Made by a program: the position numbers and the translations under genes. This document shows positions 16,101 to 28,100 of a stretch of 64,000 nucleotides of DNA, piece after piece. This DNA comes from Saccharopolyspora hordei (GTDB taxonomy: Bacteria > Actinomycetota > Actinomycetes > Mycobacteriales > Pseudonocardiaceae): NCBI RefSeq assembly GCF_013410345.1, contig NZ_JACCFJ010000001.1, positions 3,199,001 through 3,263,000 on the forward strand, given 5' to 3'. The notes beneath the pieces are model-generated. The model ran no database searches. It saw nothing but the letters and a program-made list of their open reading frames with translations, and had not been told where the DNA came from. Numbering within the stretch: the first letter of the stretch is position 1; every line of letters starts with the position of its first letter.

Positions 16101-19100
16101 GAGGTGCCGATCGGCGTCGCCAAGTTCGACCTGGACCTCCGGGTGCGCGAGCACCGCGACGCGGCGGGCGCGCCGGCGGGCGCGGACGGGATCATCGAGT
16201 ACAGCACGGACCTGTTCGACCGCGACGGCGTGGCGCTGCTGTGGCAGCGGCTGACCCGCGTGCTGCGCTCCGCCGTCCAGGACCCGGACGCCCGGCTCAC
16301 CGAACTCGAGCTCCTCGCGCCGCAGGAGCGCACGCACTTCGTCGGACCGGAACGGATCACGGTCCGCGGTACCCGCGTCGACCCGCACCGCGTGCGGGAC
16401 GAGCTGCTGGGCCACCCCGCGGTGCGGGACGCCGCGGTCGTCGGGCTGGACGACCGGCTCGTCGGCTACGTCGTCTCGGACGGCGTGCGGCTGGAGGACC
16501 TCCGCGGCTACCTCGAGCGGCGTGTCCCGTCGTACCTGGTGCCGGCCGACTTCGTCGCGCTCGACGAACTGCCGCGCGACAGCCGGGGTGCGGTGGACGT
16601 GGCCCGGCTGCCGGAACCGGTCCGCGAGGCGGCGGTCCGCCGACCGCGCACGCCGCGCGAGGCGCGGCTGGCGGAGCTGTTCGCCGAGGTGCTCGGCGTG
16701 CCGGAGGTCGGCGTCGACGACGGCTTCTTCGACCTGGGCGGCGACAGCATCGTCGCCATCCGGTTGGTCAGCCGCGCGCGCAAGGCGGGGCTGGTGCTCA
16801 CCCCGCGCGACGTCTTCGAGCACCGCACCGTCGCCCGGCTGGCCGCGGCCGCCCGCGAGGACACCGGCCGACCGGTCACCGCTCCGGCGCCGGACGCGCA
16901 CGGGGACGTGCCGCTGACGCCGATCATGCGGTCCCTGCTGGAACGCGGCGGGGACATCGACGGTTACCACCAGTCCGCGGTCTACCGCGCACCCGCGGAG
17001 ATGACCGAGGAGCACCTCGTCACCGCGGTGGACGCCCTCGTCGCGCACCACGACGTGCTGCGCATGCGGTTGGCCGGGGACCGGTTGGTCGTCTCCCGCG
17101 ACGTCGGACCCGGCCTGGTGCGCCGCGTCGACGCCCGGGGGCAGGACCTCGACGAGGTGGTGGCGCGCGAGACCCGGCGCGCGCAGGCGGACCTGGACCC
17201 GCGCGCGGGGCGGATGCTCCAGGTCGTGTGGCTGGACGCGGGCGACGAGCCCGGGCGGCTGCTCGTCCTGGTGCACCACCTCGCCGTGGACGGGGTGTCC
17301 TGGCACGTCCTCGGCCCCGACCTGCGTGCGGCGTGGGAGGCGGTGCGGTCCGGGCGGCCGGTGCGGCTGGACCCGGTCGGCACCTCGTTCCGGCACTGGG
17401 CGCAGGCCCTGCGCGAGGCGGCCGAGTCCCGCCGGCACGAGGTCCCGATGTGGACCGAGGTGGTCGCCGAGCGGTCCGAGCCGTTCGGCGAGCTGGCGCT
17501 GGACCACACCCGCGACGTCCGGGGCACGGCGCGGACGCTGACCCGCGAGCTGCCGGTCGACCTGACCCGGGCGCTGCTCACCGACGTCACCGCCGCGGTC
17601 CGCGGCCGCGCGAACGAGGTCCTGCTCGCGGGGCTGGCCGCCGGGCTCGGCGCGGTGCAGCACCGCTGGGGCACCGGCGAGGGCCGGGTGGTGGTCGAGC
17701 TGGAGGGCCACGGCCGCGAGGAGATCGCCGACGGGCTGGACCTGTCCCGCACCGTCGGGTGGTTCACCAGCGCCTACCCGGTGCGGCTGGACGCCGGGGT
17801 GCGCCGGCTCGAGGAACTGGCCGACGCCCGGACCCGCGGCCGGGTGCTCAAGCGGGTCAAGGAACAGCTGCGCGCGGTGCCGGACAACGGCATCGGCTAC
17901 GGCGTGCTCCGCGACGAGCTCCCCAGCTGCACGCCGCAGATCGGCTTCAACTACCTCGGCCGGTTCAGCACGGGCGAGGCCGACGCGGACTGGGCGACCG
18001 TGGGGGAGGCGCTGGGCGGCGGTGCCGACGCGGGGCTGCCGCTGTCCTACCCGCTGGAGATCGACGCCGTCACCGAGGACCGCCCGTCCGGCCCGCGGCT
18101 GAAGGTCACCTGCACCTGGGCGGGAGAGCTGCTCGACGAGGCGCGCGTGGCGGAGCTGCTGGACGCGTTCGTCGAGGCCCTGCAGCTGCTCGGCGAGCAG
18201 CGCACGAGCGCCGGCCTCACCCCCTCCGACCTCCCGTTGGTGTCGTTGTCACAGAGCCAGGTCGAGCAGCTGGAGCAGTCCGGCCCGGTGCGCGACGTGC
18301 TCCCGCTCGCGCCGCTGCAGGAGGGGCTGCTGTTCCACGCCCTCTACGACGACCAGGCACCGGACGTCTACGCGGTGCAGGAGGTCTTCCGCGTCGACGG
18401 CCCGCTGGACGCGGCCGCCCTGCGCGAGGCGGTGGCGGGACTGCTGCGCCGGCACGACAACCTGCGCGCCGCGTTCCGCTACGAGGGGCTGCCGCAGGCG
18501 GTGCAGGTCGTGCCGGACGAGGTGGAGCTGCCCTGGCAGGAGGTCGACCTGTCCGATGTGGACGACCAGCTCGCCGAGGTCGAGCGGCTGACCGCGGCCG
18601 ACCGGGCCCGGCGCTTCGACCTGACCCGGCCGCCGCTGCTGCGCTTCACCCTGCTGCGGCTCAGCGCCGACGAGCACCGGCTCGTGGTCACCAACCACCA
18701 CATCCTGTTCGACGGCTGGTCCATGCAGACGCTGCTGGACGAGCTGTTCGCCATCTACCGCAGCGCGGGCGCCGAGCTGGGGCGGGTCACGCCCTACCGC
18801 GACTACCTGGCCTGGCTGTCCAGGCAGGACCGGACCGCGAGCACCGCGGCGTGGCGCGAGGCGCTGGCGGGCGCCGAACCGACCCTGCTCGGCGCCGGGG
18901 GCAGCGCCGTGGTCACCCCGGAGCAGGTCCTGCTGGACCTGCCCGCCGACTTCGCCGAGCGGCTCCAGCAGTGGGTCCGCGGTCGCGGCCTGACGCTCAA
19001 CACCGTGGTGCAGGGCGCGTTCGGCCTGCTGCTGGCCCGCAACCTCGACCGGGAGGACGTGGTCTTCGGCAGCACCGTGGCGGGCCGCCCGTCGGACCTG

Positions 19101-22100
19101 CCCGGTGTGGAGTCGATGATCGGCATGTTCATCAACACCGTGCCGGTGCGGGTCCGGCTGCGCGCCGGGGAAGCGCTGGGCGAGCTGCTGACCCGCATCC
19201 AGGCTGAGCAGTCCCGGCTGCTCGACCACCACCACCTGGGGCTCAACGAGGTCCAGCAGCTGGTGGGCGCCGGGGAGCTGTTCGACACGCTGACCGTGAT
19301 CGAGAACTACCCGCACGAGCCCGGCCAGACCTGGAGCCCGGCACCGGGCATCGAGCTCACCGGCCTGGAGGACCACGACGCCACGCACTACCCGCTGACC
19401 CTGTCGGTCATCCCGGGGCAGACCCTGCGGCTGCGCTTCGAGTACCGGCCGGACCTGTTCGAGCGGGCCGGCGTCGAGCGGCTCTCCGACCAGATGTTCG
19501 CGCTGCTGCGGGACTTCGTCGAGCGGCCGGACCAGCTGGTCGGCGACACCGGGGTGCTCCCCGAGGCGGAGCGGCTGCAGGTCGCCGGCGCGGCGGACGA
19601 GGCGGTCGAGCCGCAGCAGGCGGCCCGGGCGCCGCGCACCCCGCAGGAGGAGATCCTGTGCGGGTTGTTCTCGGACGTGCTCGGCGTGCCCGAGGTCAGC
19701 ATCGACGACAGCTTCTTCGAGCTCGGCGGGCACTCGCTGTCGGCCATCCGGCTGCTGAGCAGGGTGCGGTCGATGTTCGGCGTCGAGCTGTCCCTGCGGC
19801 ACCTGTTCGAGAAGCCGACGGTCGCGGCGCTGGTCGAGGAGTTCGGCACCGCCGACGACACCCGGGTGGCGCTCGAACCCCGCCCGCGGCCGGAGCCGAT
19901 GCCGCTGTCGTTCGCGCAGTGGCGGCTGTGGTTCCTGCACCAGCTGGAGGAGAACAGCGCCACCTACACCGAACCGCTGCTGCTGCGGTTGTCCGGGCCG
20001 CTGGACCGCGACGCGCTGCAGCTCGCCCTCGCCGACGTGGTCGGCAGGCACGAGACCCTGCGCACCGTCTACCCGGTGACCGACGGCGTCCCGCACCAGG
20101 TGGTGCTGAGCCCCGAACGGTCCGCACCGGACGTCGAGTTCGTGCGCACCGACGAGGCCGGGCTCGCCGAGCACCTGCGCGACCTCGGCCGCTACAGCTT
20201 CGACCTGTCCCGCGAACTCCCGCTGCGCGTCTGCCTGTTCGAGCTCGGCGAGCAGGAGCACGCGCTGCTGTTGCTGCTGCACCACATCGCCAGCGACGGC
20301 TGGTCGGACGCGCCGCTGAGCCGCGACCTGTCGACCGCCTACGCGGCGCGGTTGCGGGGTTCGGCACCGGACTGGGCACCGCTGCCGGTGCAGTACGCGG
20401 ACTACGCGCTGTGGCAGCGGGACCTGCTCGGCGACGAGGACGACCCGCAGAGCCTGGTGTCGCAGCAGCTGGCGTTCTGGTCGGAGAACCTGGCCGGGCT
20501 GCCGGAGCGGCTGGAGCTGCCCACCGACCGGCCGCGCCCGCCCGTGGCGTCCTACCGGGGCGACGAGGTCGAGTTCGAGATCAGCGCCGAGCTGCACCGC
20601 GGCCTGCTGGAGCTGGCGCGGCAGACCGGGACCACGTTGTTCATGGTCGTGCAGGCCGGGCTCTCGGCGCTGCTGACGCGGCTCGGCGCGGGCACCGACA
20701 TCCCGCTGGGCAGCGTGATCGCCGGCCGTTCCGACGAGGCGCTGGAGGAGCTCGTCGGGTTCTTCGTCAACACCCTGGTGCTGCGCACCGACACGTCGGG
20801 GCGGCCCACGTTCCGGGAACTGCTCGGCCGGGTGCGCACCAACGACCTGGCCGCCTACGCGCACCAGGACGTCCCGTTCGAGCGGCTGGTGGAGGTGCTC
20901 AACCCGCCGCGCTCGATGGCGCACCACCCGCTGTTCCAGGTCATGGTGCTGTTCCAGAACAACGCCGAGGCGGAGCTGGACCTGCCCGGGTTGCGCGCCA
21001 GCTTCCACGACATCGGCTCCGGTTCGTCCAAGTTCGACCTGGACTTCGACTTCCGCGAGGACTACGGCCCGGACGGCACCCCGCTGGGCATGGCCGGGCT
21101 CATCGAGTACGCCACCGACCTGTTCGACCGCGACACGGTGCGGGCGATGGGCGAGCGGCTGGTCCGGCTGCTGTCGGCCGTCGTGGCGGACCCGGACCGC
21201 CGCGTCGACGACATCGACCTGCTCTCCGCCGCCGAGCGCCGGGCGCTGCTGCCGGCCGTGCCGGACAGCGAGCAGCCGGCGGCCACGATCCCCGAGCTGT
21301 TCCAGGCGCAGGCGCACCGCGTCCCGGACGCCACCGCGCTGGTCTTCGAGGACGCCCGGCTGACCTACGGCGAGCTCAACGCGCGGGCCAACCGGCTCGC
21401 GCGGGTGCTCGTGGAGCACGGCGTCGGCCCGGAGCACGTCGTGGCGCTGGCGCTGCCGCGCTCGGCCGACCTCGTGGTGGGCCTGCTCGCCGTGCTCAAG
21501 GCCGGTGGTGCGTACCTGCCGGTGGACCCCGGCTACCCGGCGGACCGGATCGCGTTCATGCTCGCCGACGCCTCGCCGACGCTGCTGCTCACCGACGTGG
21601 CGACCGCGCTGGACACCGACGTCCCGCGGCTCGTGCTGGACGAGCTCGACCTCACCGGGGGCGACGCGAGCGACCTCGAACCGGTCGCCGGTCCGGACAA
21701 CGCGGCCTACATCATCTACACCTCGGGCTCCACGGGCCGCCCGAAGGGCGTGGTCGTGCCGCACCGCAACGTGCACCGCCTGCTCACCGCCACGGACCAC
21801 TGGTTCGGCTTCGGCGAGCAGGACGTGTGGACGCTGTTCCACAGCTACGCGTTCGACTTCTCGGTGTGGGAGCTGTGGGGTCCGCTGCTGAACGGTGGTC
21901 GCCTCGTGGTGGTGCCGCACCTGGTCAGCCGCTCGCCGGGGGAGTTCCTGGAACTGCTGGTGCGCGAGGGGGTCACGGTGCTCAACCAGACCCCGTCGGC
22001 CTTCTACCAGCTCGCGCAGGCCGACCAGGAGGACCCGGAGCTCGGGGACCGGCTGGCCCTGCGGTACGTCGTCTTCGGCGGCGAGGCGCTGGAGCCGGCC

Positions 22101-25100
22101 AAGCTCGCGGGGTGGTACCAGCGCCACGGCGAGGACGCCCCGCGCCTGGTGAACATGTACGGCATCACCGAGACCACCGTGCACGTCACGTACTTCCCGC
22201 TGGCGGCGGCGCACACCACCGAGTCGCGCAGCCCGATCGGCGAGGGCATCCCGGACCTCGGGCTGTACGTGCTCGACGGGGCGCTGCAGCCGGTGCCGCC
22301 CGGTGTCACCGGTGAGCTCTACGTCTCCGGCGCCGGGTTGGCGCGCGGCTACCTCGGCCGCGCCGGGTTGTCGGCGGAGCGGTTCGTCGCCGACCCGTTC
22401 GGCGGGGCGGGGTCGCGGATGTACCGCACCGGGGACCTGGTGCGGTGGAACGCGGCCGGTGTGCTGGAGTACCTCGGCCGCGCCGACGACCAGGTCAAGG
22501 TCCGCGGGTTCCGCATCGAGCTGGGCGAGATCGAGGCGCGGGTGCTGACGCACCCCGCGGTGGCGCAGGCCGCGGTGGTCGTCCGGGAGGACAAGCCGGG
22601 GGACAAGCGCCTGGTCGGCTACGTGGTGTCCGCAGAGCAGGTCGACCCGGCCGACGTGCGGCGGCACGTGGCCGCGGCGCTGCCGGAGTACATGGTGCCC
22701 ACCGCGGTGGTGCAGCTGGACGCGCTGCCGCTCACCGCCAACGGCAAGCTGGACCGCAAGGCACTGCCGGCACCGGACCTGTCGGTGCTGGCCGGTGGCC
22801 GCGCACCGCGCGACCAGCGCGAGGAGGTCCTCTGCGGACTCTTCGAGGACGTGCTGGAGGTCTCCGGGGTCGGCATCGACGACAGCTTCTTCGACCTGGG
22901 CGGCCACTCGCTGCTGGTGACCCGGCTGGTCAGCCGGATCCGCTCGGCCTTCGGCGTGGAGGTGCCGCTGCGCGCCCTGTTCGAGACGCCCACGGTGGCC
23001 GGGCTCGCCGACCGCCTGGACGCGGCCGACCGCGCCCGGGCGGCGCTGCGGCCGATGCCGCGGCCCGAGCGGATGCCGCTGTCCTACGTGCAGGAGGGGC
23101 TGTGGTTCCTGTCGCGGCTGGAGGGCCCGAGCGCGACCTACAACGTGCCGCTGGTGCTGCGGCTGACCGGTGAGCTCGACATCGCCGCCTTGCGCACCGC
23201 GTTCGCCGACGTCGTCGCGCGCCACGAGTCGTTGCGCACCGTCTTCCCCGAGCACGACGGTGCCCCGCACCAGGTCGTGCTGCCGCCGGAGCAGGCGCAG
23301 CCGGTGCTCGAGGTCGTCGAGGTCGACGAGGCCGAGCTGGACGAGGCGCTGCGCGAGGCGTCGCGGTACCACTTCGACATCACCGCCGAACTGCCCATCC
23401 GCGCCTGGTTGTTCCGCCTCGGTGAGGACCGGTACGCGCTGCTGCCGCTGATGCACCACATCATCAGCGACGGCTGGTCGGAGTCGCTGCTGGGCAACGA
23501 CCTCGCCACCGCCTACGCCGCGCGCCTCCGCGGTGCCGCGCCGGAGTTCCCGCCGCTGCCGGTGCAGTACGCGGACTACACGCTGTGGCAGCGCGAGCTC
23601 CTCGGCGACGTGACCGACCCGGGCAGCGCGATCAGCCGGCAGATGGCGTTCTGGGCGGAGGAGCTGCGCGGGCTGCCGGAGAAGGTCGAGCTGCCCACCG
23701 ACCACCCGAGCCCCCCGGTGGCCAGCTACCTCGGCGACGAGGCACCGCTGCGCATCGACGCCGAGCTGCACCGGGCCATCGACGAGGTGGCGCGCCGCAC
23801 GGGGACGACGCAGTTCATGGTGATCCAGGCCGGCGTGGCCGCGCTGCTGACCCGGCTGGGAGCGGGCACCGACATCCCCATCGGCACCCCGGTCGCGGGC
23901 CGCACCGACGAGGCGCTGGAGGAGCTGTTCGGGTTCTTCGTCAACACGCTGGTGCTGCGCACCCGCACCGACGGCGACCCGACGTTCCGCGAGCTGCTGG
24001 AGCGGGTGCGGGAGACCGACCTGGCCGCCTTCGCGCACCAGGACGTGCCGTTCGAGCGGATCGTGGAGGCGGTCAACCCGACCCGGTCGCTGGCCCACCA
24101 CCCGCTGTTCCAGGTGATGCTCACCTTCGAGAACTTCGACGAGGTCGAGGTGGAGCTGCCCGGGCTCGAGGTGGAGCTGGAGGACGTCGTCGCGGGCGTG
24201 GCGAAGTTCGCGATGGACATCCGGTTGCAGGAGCGCTACGCGCCGGACGGCGCGCACGCCGGGATCGTCGGCGAGATCGAGTACTCCACCGACCTGTTCG
24301 ACCGCGCCACGGTCGACGCCTTCGGCGAGCGCCTGCTGCGGCTGCTGCGCAGCGCCACCGCCGACCCCGGACGACGGCTCGGGGACCTGGACGTGCTGGC
24401 GCCCGAGGAGGTCCCGGCACCGGACGCCCAGCAGCTCGTGCTCGACGAGGCCGGCCGCCCGCTGCCGCCCGGCGTGGTCGGCGAGCTGCACGTGGTCGGC
24501 CCCGACGGAGCGGTGCCGACCGGCGCCCGCGCGCGGCGCCGCGGTGCGGAGGTCGAGGTCGTCGCCCGCCCCGGCCGGTGGGTGCGGGTGCGCGGGATCG
24601 GGGTGTCCCTGGACGAGGTCGAGCGGGCGCTCTCCGAGGCGGCCCCGGTCGCGGTCATCACCGACGCCGACGGGCAGCTCGTCGCCTGCACCACCGACCC
24701 GGCTGCGGTCAGCGCGCACGCCGGAGCGGTGCTGCCGGAGTACGCGGTGCCGTCGCGGTACGTCGCGCTGGACGCGATCCCGGTCGACGCGGCCGGTGAG
24801 ACCGACCACGCGGCGCTGCCCGCGCTGTCGCGCCGCGCCGCGCGCACGGCGCCGAAGTCGCCGCGCGAGGAGATCCTGTGCGGCCTGTTCGGTGAGGTGC
24901 TCGGGCTGGGTCGGCCGGTGGCGGTCGACGAGAGCTTCTTCGAGCTCGGTGGGCAGTCGCTGTCGGCGATCCGGCTGCTGAGCCGGATCCGCGCCACCTT
25001 CGGCGTGCAGCTGTCGGTGCGCGACCTGTTCACCGAGCCCACCGTGGCCGGTGTCGTCGGCCGCCTGGACGCCGCGGCGGACGCGCCCCGCGTCCCGCTG

Positions 25101-28100
25101 ACCGCCAGACCGCGGCCGGAGCGCGTCCCGCTGTCGTTCGCGCAGCAGCGGCTGTGGTTCCTGTCCCGGCTGGAGGGCCCGAGCGCGACCTACAACGTGC
25201 CGCTGGTGCTGCGGCTGACCGGTGACCTCGAGGTCACCGCCCTCGAAGCCGCGGTGCGCGACGTGTTCGAGCGGCACGAGAGCCTGCGCACGGTCTTCCC
25301 GGAGGCGGACGGCGAACCGCACCAGGTCGTGGTGGACGCCTTCCCGGGGCTGCGGACCGTCCGGGTCTCCCCGGAGGAGCTGACCGAGGTGGTGACCGCG
25401 GAAGCGCAGCACGCCTTCGACTTCACCGCCGAGTGCCCGCTGCGCGCGACGCTGTTCGAGGTCGGCGAGCGGGAGCACGTGCTGCTGCTGTTGCTGCACC
25501 ACATCGCCACCGACGGCGGGTCGGAGGAGCCGTTCGCCCGCGACCTGTCCGCGGCGTACGCCGCGCGGCTGCGGGGCGAGGCGCCGGGGTGGTCGCCGCT
25601 GCCGGTGCAGTACGCCGACTACACGCTGTGGCAGCACGAGCTGTTCGGTGCCGAGGACGACCCGGAGAGCCTGCTGTCGCAGCAGCTCGCGCACTGGCGG
25701 GAAGCGCTGGCGGGCTTGCCGGAGGTCCTGGACCTGCCGACCGACCGGCCGCGGCCGGCGGTGGCCTCCCACCAGGGCGAGGAACTGAGCTTCGTGCTGC
25801 CCGCCGAGCTGCACGCGGACCTGCTGGAGCTGGCGCGCAAGACCGACACGACGCTGTTCATGCTGGTCCAGGCCGCGCTGGCCGCGCTGCTGACCCGGCA
25901 CGGGGCGGGCACCGACATCCCCATCGGCACGCCGGTGGCGGGCCGGGACGACGAGGCGCTGGAGGACCTGGTCGGGTTCTTCGTCAACACGCTGGTGCTG
26001 CGCACCCGCACCGACGGCGACCCGACGTTCCGGGACCTGCTGGGCCGGGTGCGCACGGCCGACCTGGCGGCGTTCTCGCACCAGGACGTGCCGTTCGACC
26101 GGCTCGTGGAGGAGCTGAACCCGGTGCGCACGCTCAGCCACCACCCGCTGTTCCAGGTGATGGTGGTGGTCGAGAACGACGCGGAGAACAGCTTCGCGCT
26201 GCCCGGCCTGCGCACCGAACCGGTCGACGTCGAGATGTCCGCGGCCCGCTTCGACCTCGTCTTCCACCTGCTGGAGCGCCGCGGTGGCGGGATCAGCTGC
26301 GACCTGGAGTACGCGGTCGACCTGTTCGACCGGTCCACCGCGGCCGCGCTGGCGCGGCGGTTGCGGACGCTGCTCGAAGCGATGGTCGCCGACCCGGACG
26401 CGCGGCTGAGCGAGGTGCCGCTGCTCGACGCAGACGACCTGGCGGTCGTGCTGCCCCCGGTGGCCTCCGCGCCCGCGGCGCGGGAGATCGCCGTCGCCGG
26501 CCTCGACCCGTCCATCGTGGACGGTGGTGTCCCGGCACCGGCGGAGGTCGCCGGCAGCGCCTCGGACCTGCTCGGCTGGCTGGACTGGGACGAGGTCGAG
26601 GAGGTCGTGCTGTCCCACGACCTGCTGGCGCAGGTGTGCCGAGTGGCGCTGGAGCAGGACTTCCTGCCGGCGACGCTGCGGCGGCTGGTCGGCGTCGGCT
26701 CGACCGGGGAGCCGGCCGACCTGGCGGCGTTCCGGGACCGCTTCCCGGGCGTCACCGTCGAGTCCTGGCGCGCGTGGCCGGAGACCGGGGTGGTCACCAC
26801 CGGCGAGCACGGGGCCGAGCGCCCCGCCCCCGGTGTCGCGGTGTACGTGCTCGACGAGCAGCTCCGCCTGGTCCCGCCCGGGGTGTTCGGTGACGTCCAC
26901 GTGAGCACCGCCGGGCTGCGCGACGGGGTGGAGAACCCCTTCGGCACGGGCGGTCCGCGGATGCTGCCGACCGGGGAACGCGCCCGCTGGCGCGCGGACG
27001 GGACGCTGGAGTTCCACGTCGAGCGGACCGTGGTCGAGGCGACGCACGAGGAGCGCGAGCCCACGCCGGAGGAGCAGGTCCTGCTCGGGCTGTTCGCCGA
27101 GGTGCTCGGCGTCGAGGAGATCGGCCTGCACGACAACTTCTTCGCCGCCGGCGGTCACTCGCTGCGCGCCACGCAGCTGACGGGCCGGGTCCGCGCCGCC
27201 TTCGGCGTGGAACTCCCGGTGCGCGCGGTCTTCGAGTCGCCGACCGTCGCCGGGCTGGCCGCTCGGCTGCCCAGCGCCGGCGGAGCCCGCCCGGCGCTGG
27301 AGCGCAAGCCGCTGCCGGAGCGCGTCCCGCTGTCGTTCGCGCAGCGGCGGCTGTGGTTCCTGCACCAGCTCGAGGGTCCGAGCCCGACGTACAACATCCC
27401 GCTGGTGCTCAAGCTCTCCGGGGAGCTGGACGTGGCACAGCTGCAGCGCGCGTTCGCCGACGTGGTGGCCCGGCACGCCAGCCTGCGCACCCTGTTCGCG
27501 GAGACCGACGGCGTGCCGCACCAGGTGGTGGTGGACCGCGAGCCGGTGTTCGAGGTGGTGCCCACCACGGCGCTGCAGGCGGACCTGGTCGAGGCCGCCC
27601 AGCACGCCTTCGACCTCGGGTCCGAGCTCCCGGTCCGCGCGACGCTGTTCCGCGAGGACGACACCTCGCACGCGCTGCTGGTGCTGCTGCACCACATCGC
27701 CGCGGACGGTGGTTCCACCGGACCGCTGCTGCGCGACCTGGCGACCGCGTACTCCGCCCGCGTCAACGGTCGGCAGCCGGACTGGGCGCCGCTGCCGGTG
27801 CAGTACGCGGACTACACCGTGTGGCAACGGGAACTGCTCGGCGACGAGGAGGCGCCGACCGCGCTCGCCGAGTCCCAGCTGGCCTACTGGCGTGAGCAGC
27901 TGGCGGGTGTCCCGGACCGGCTGGAGATCGCCGCCGACCGGCCGCGCCCGGCCACCGCGAGCCACCGCGGTGGAGCCGTGGACGTCCACCTCGACGCGGA
28001 GTTGCACCGGTCGGTGGTGGAGTTGGCGGTGTCGTCGGGTGTGACGGTGTTCATGGTGTTGCAGGCGGGTCTGGCTGCGGTGTTGTCGCGGTTGGGTGCG

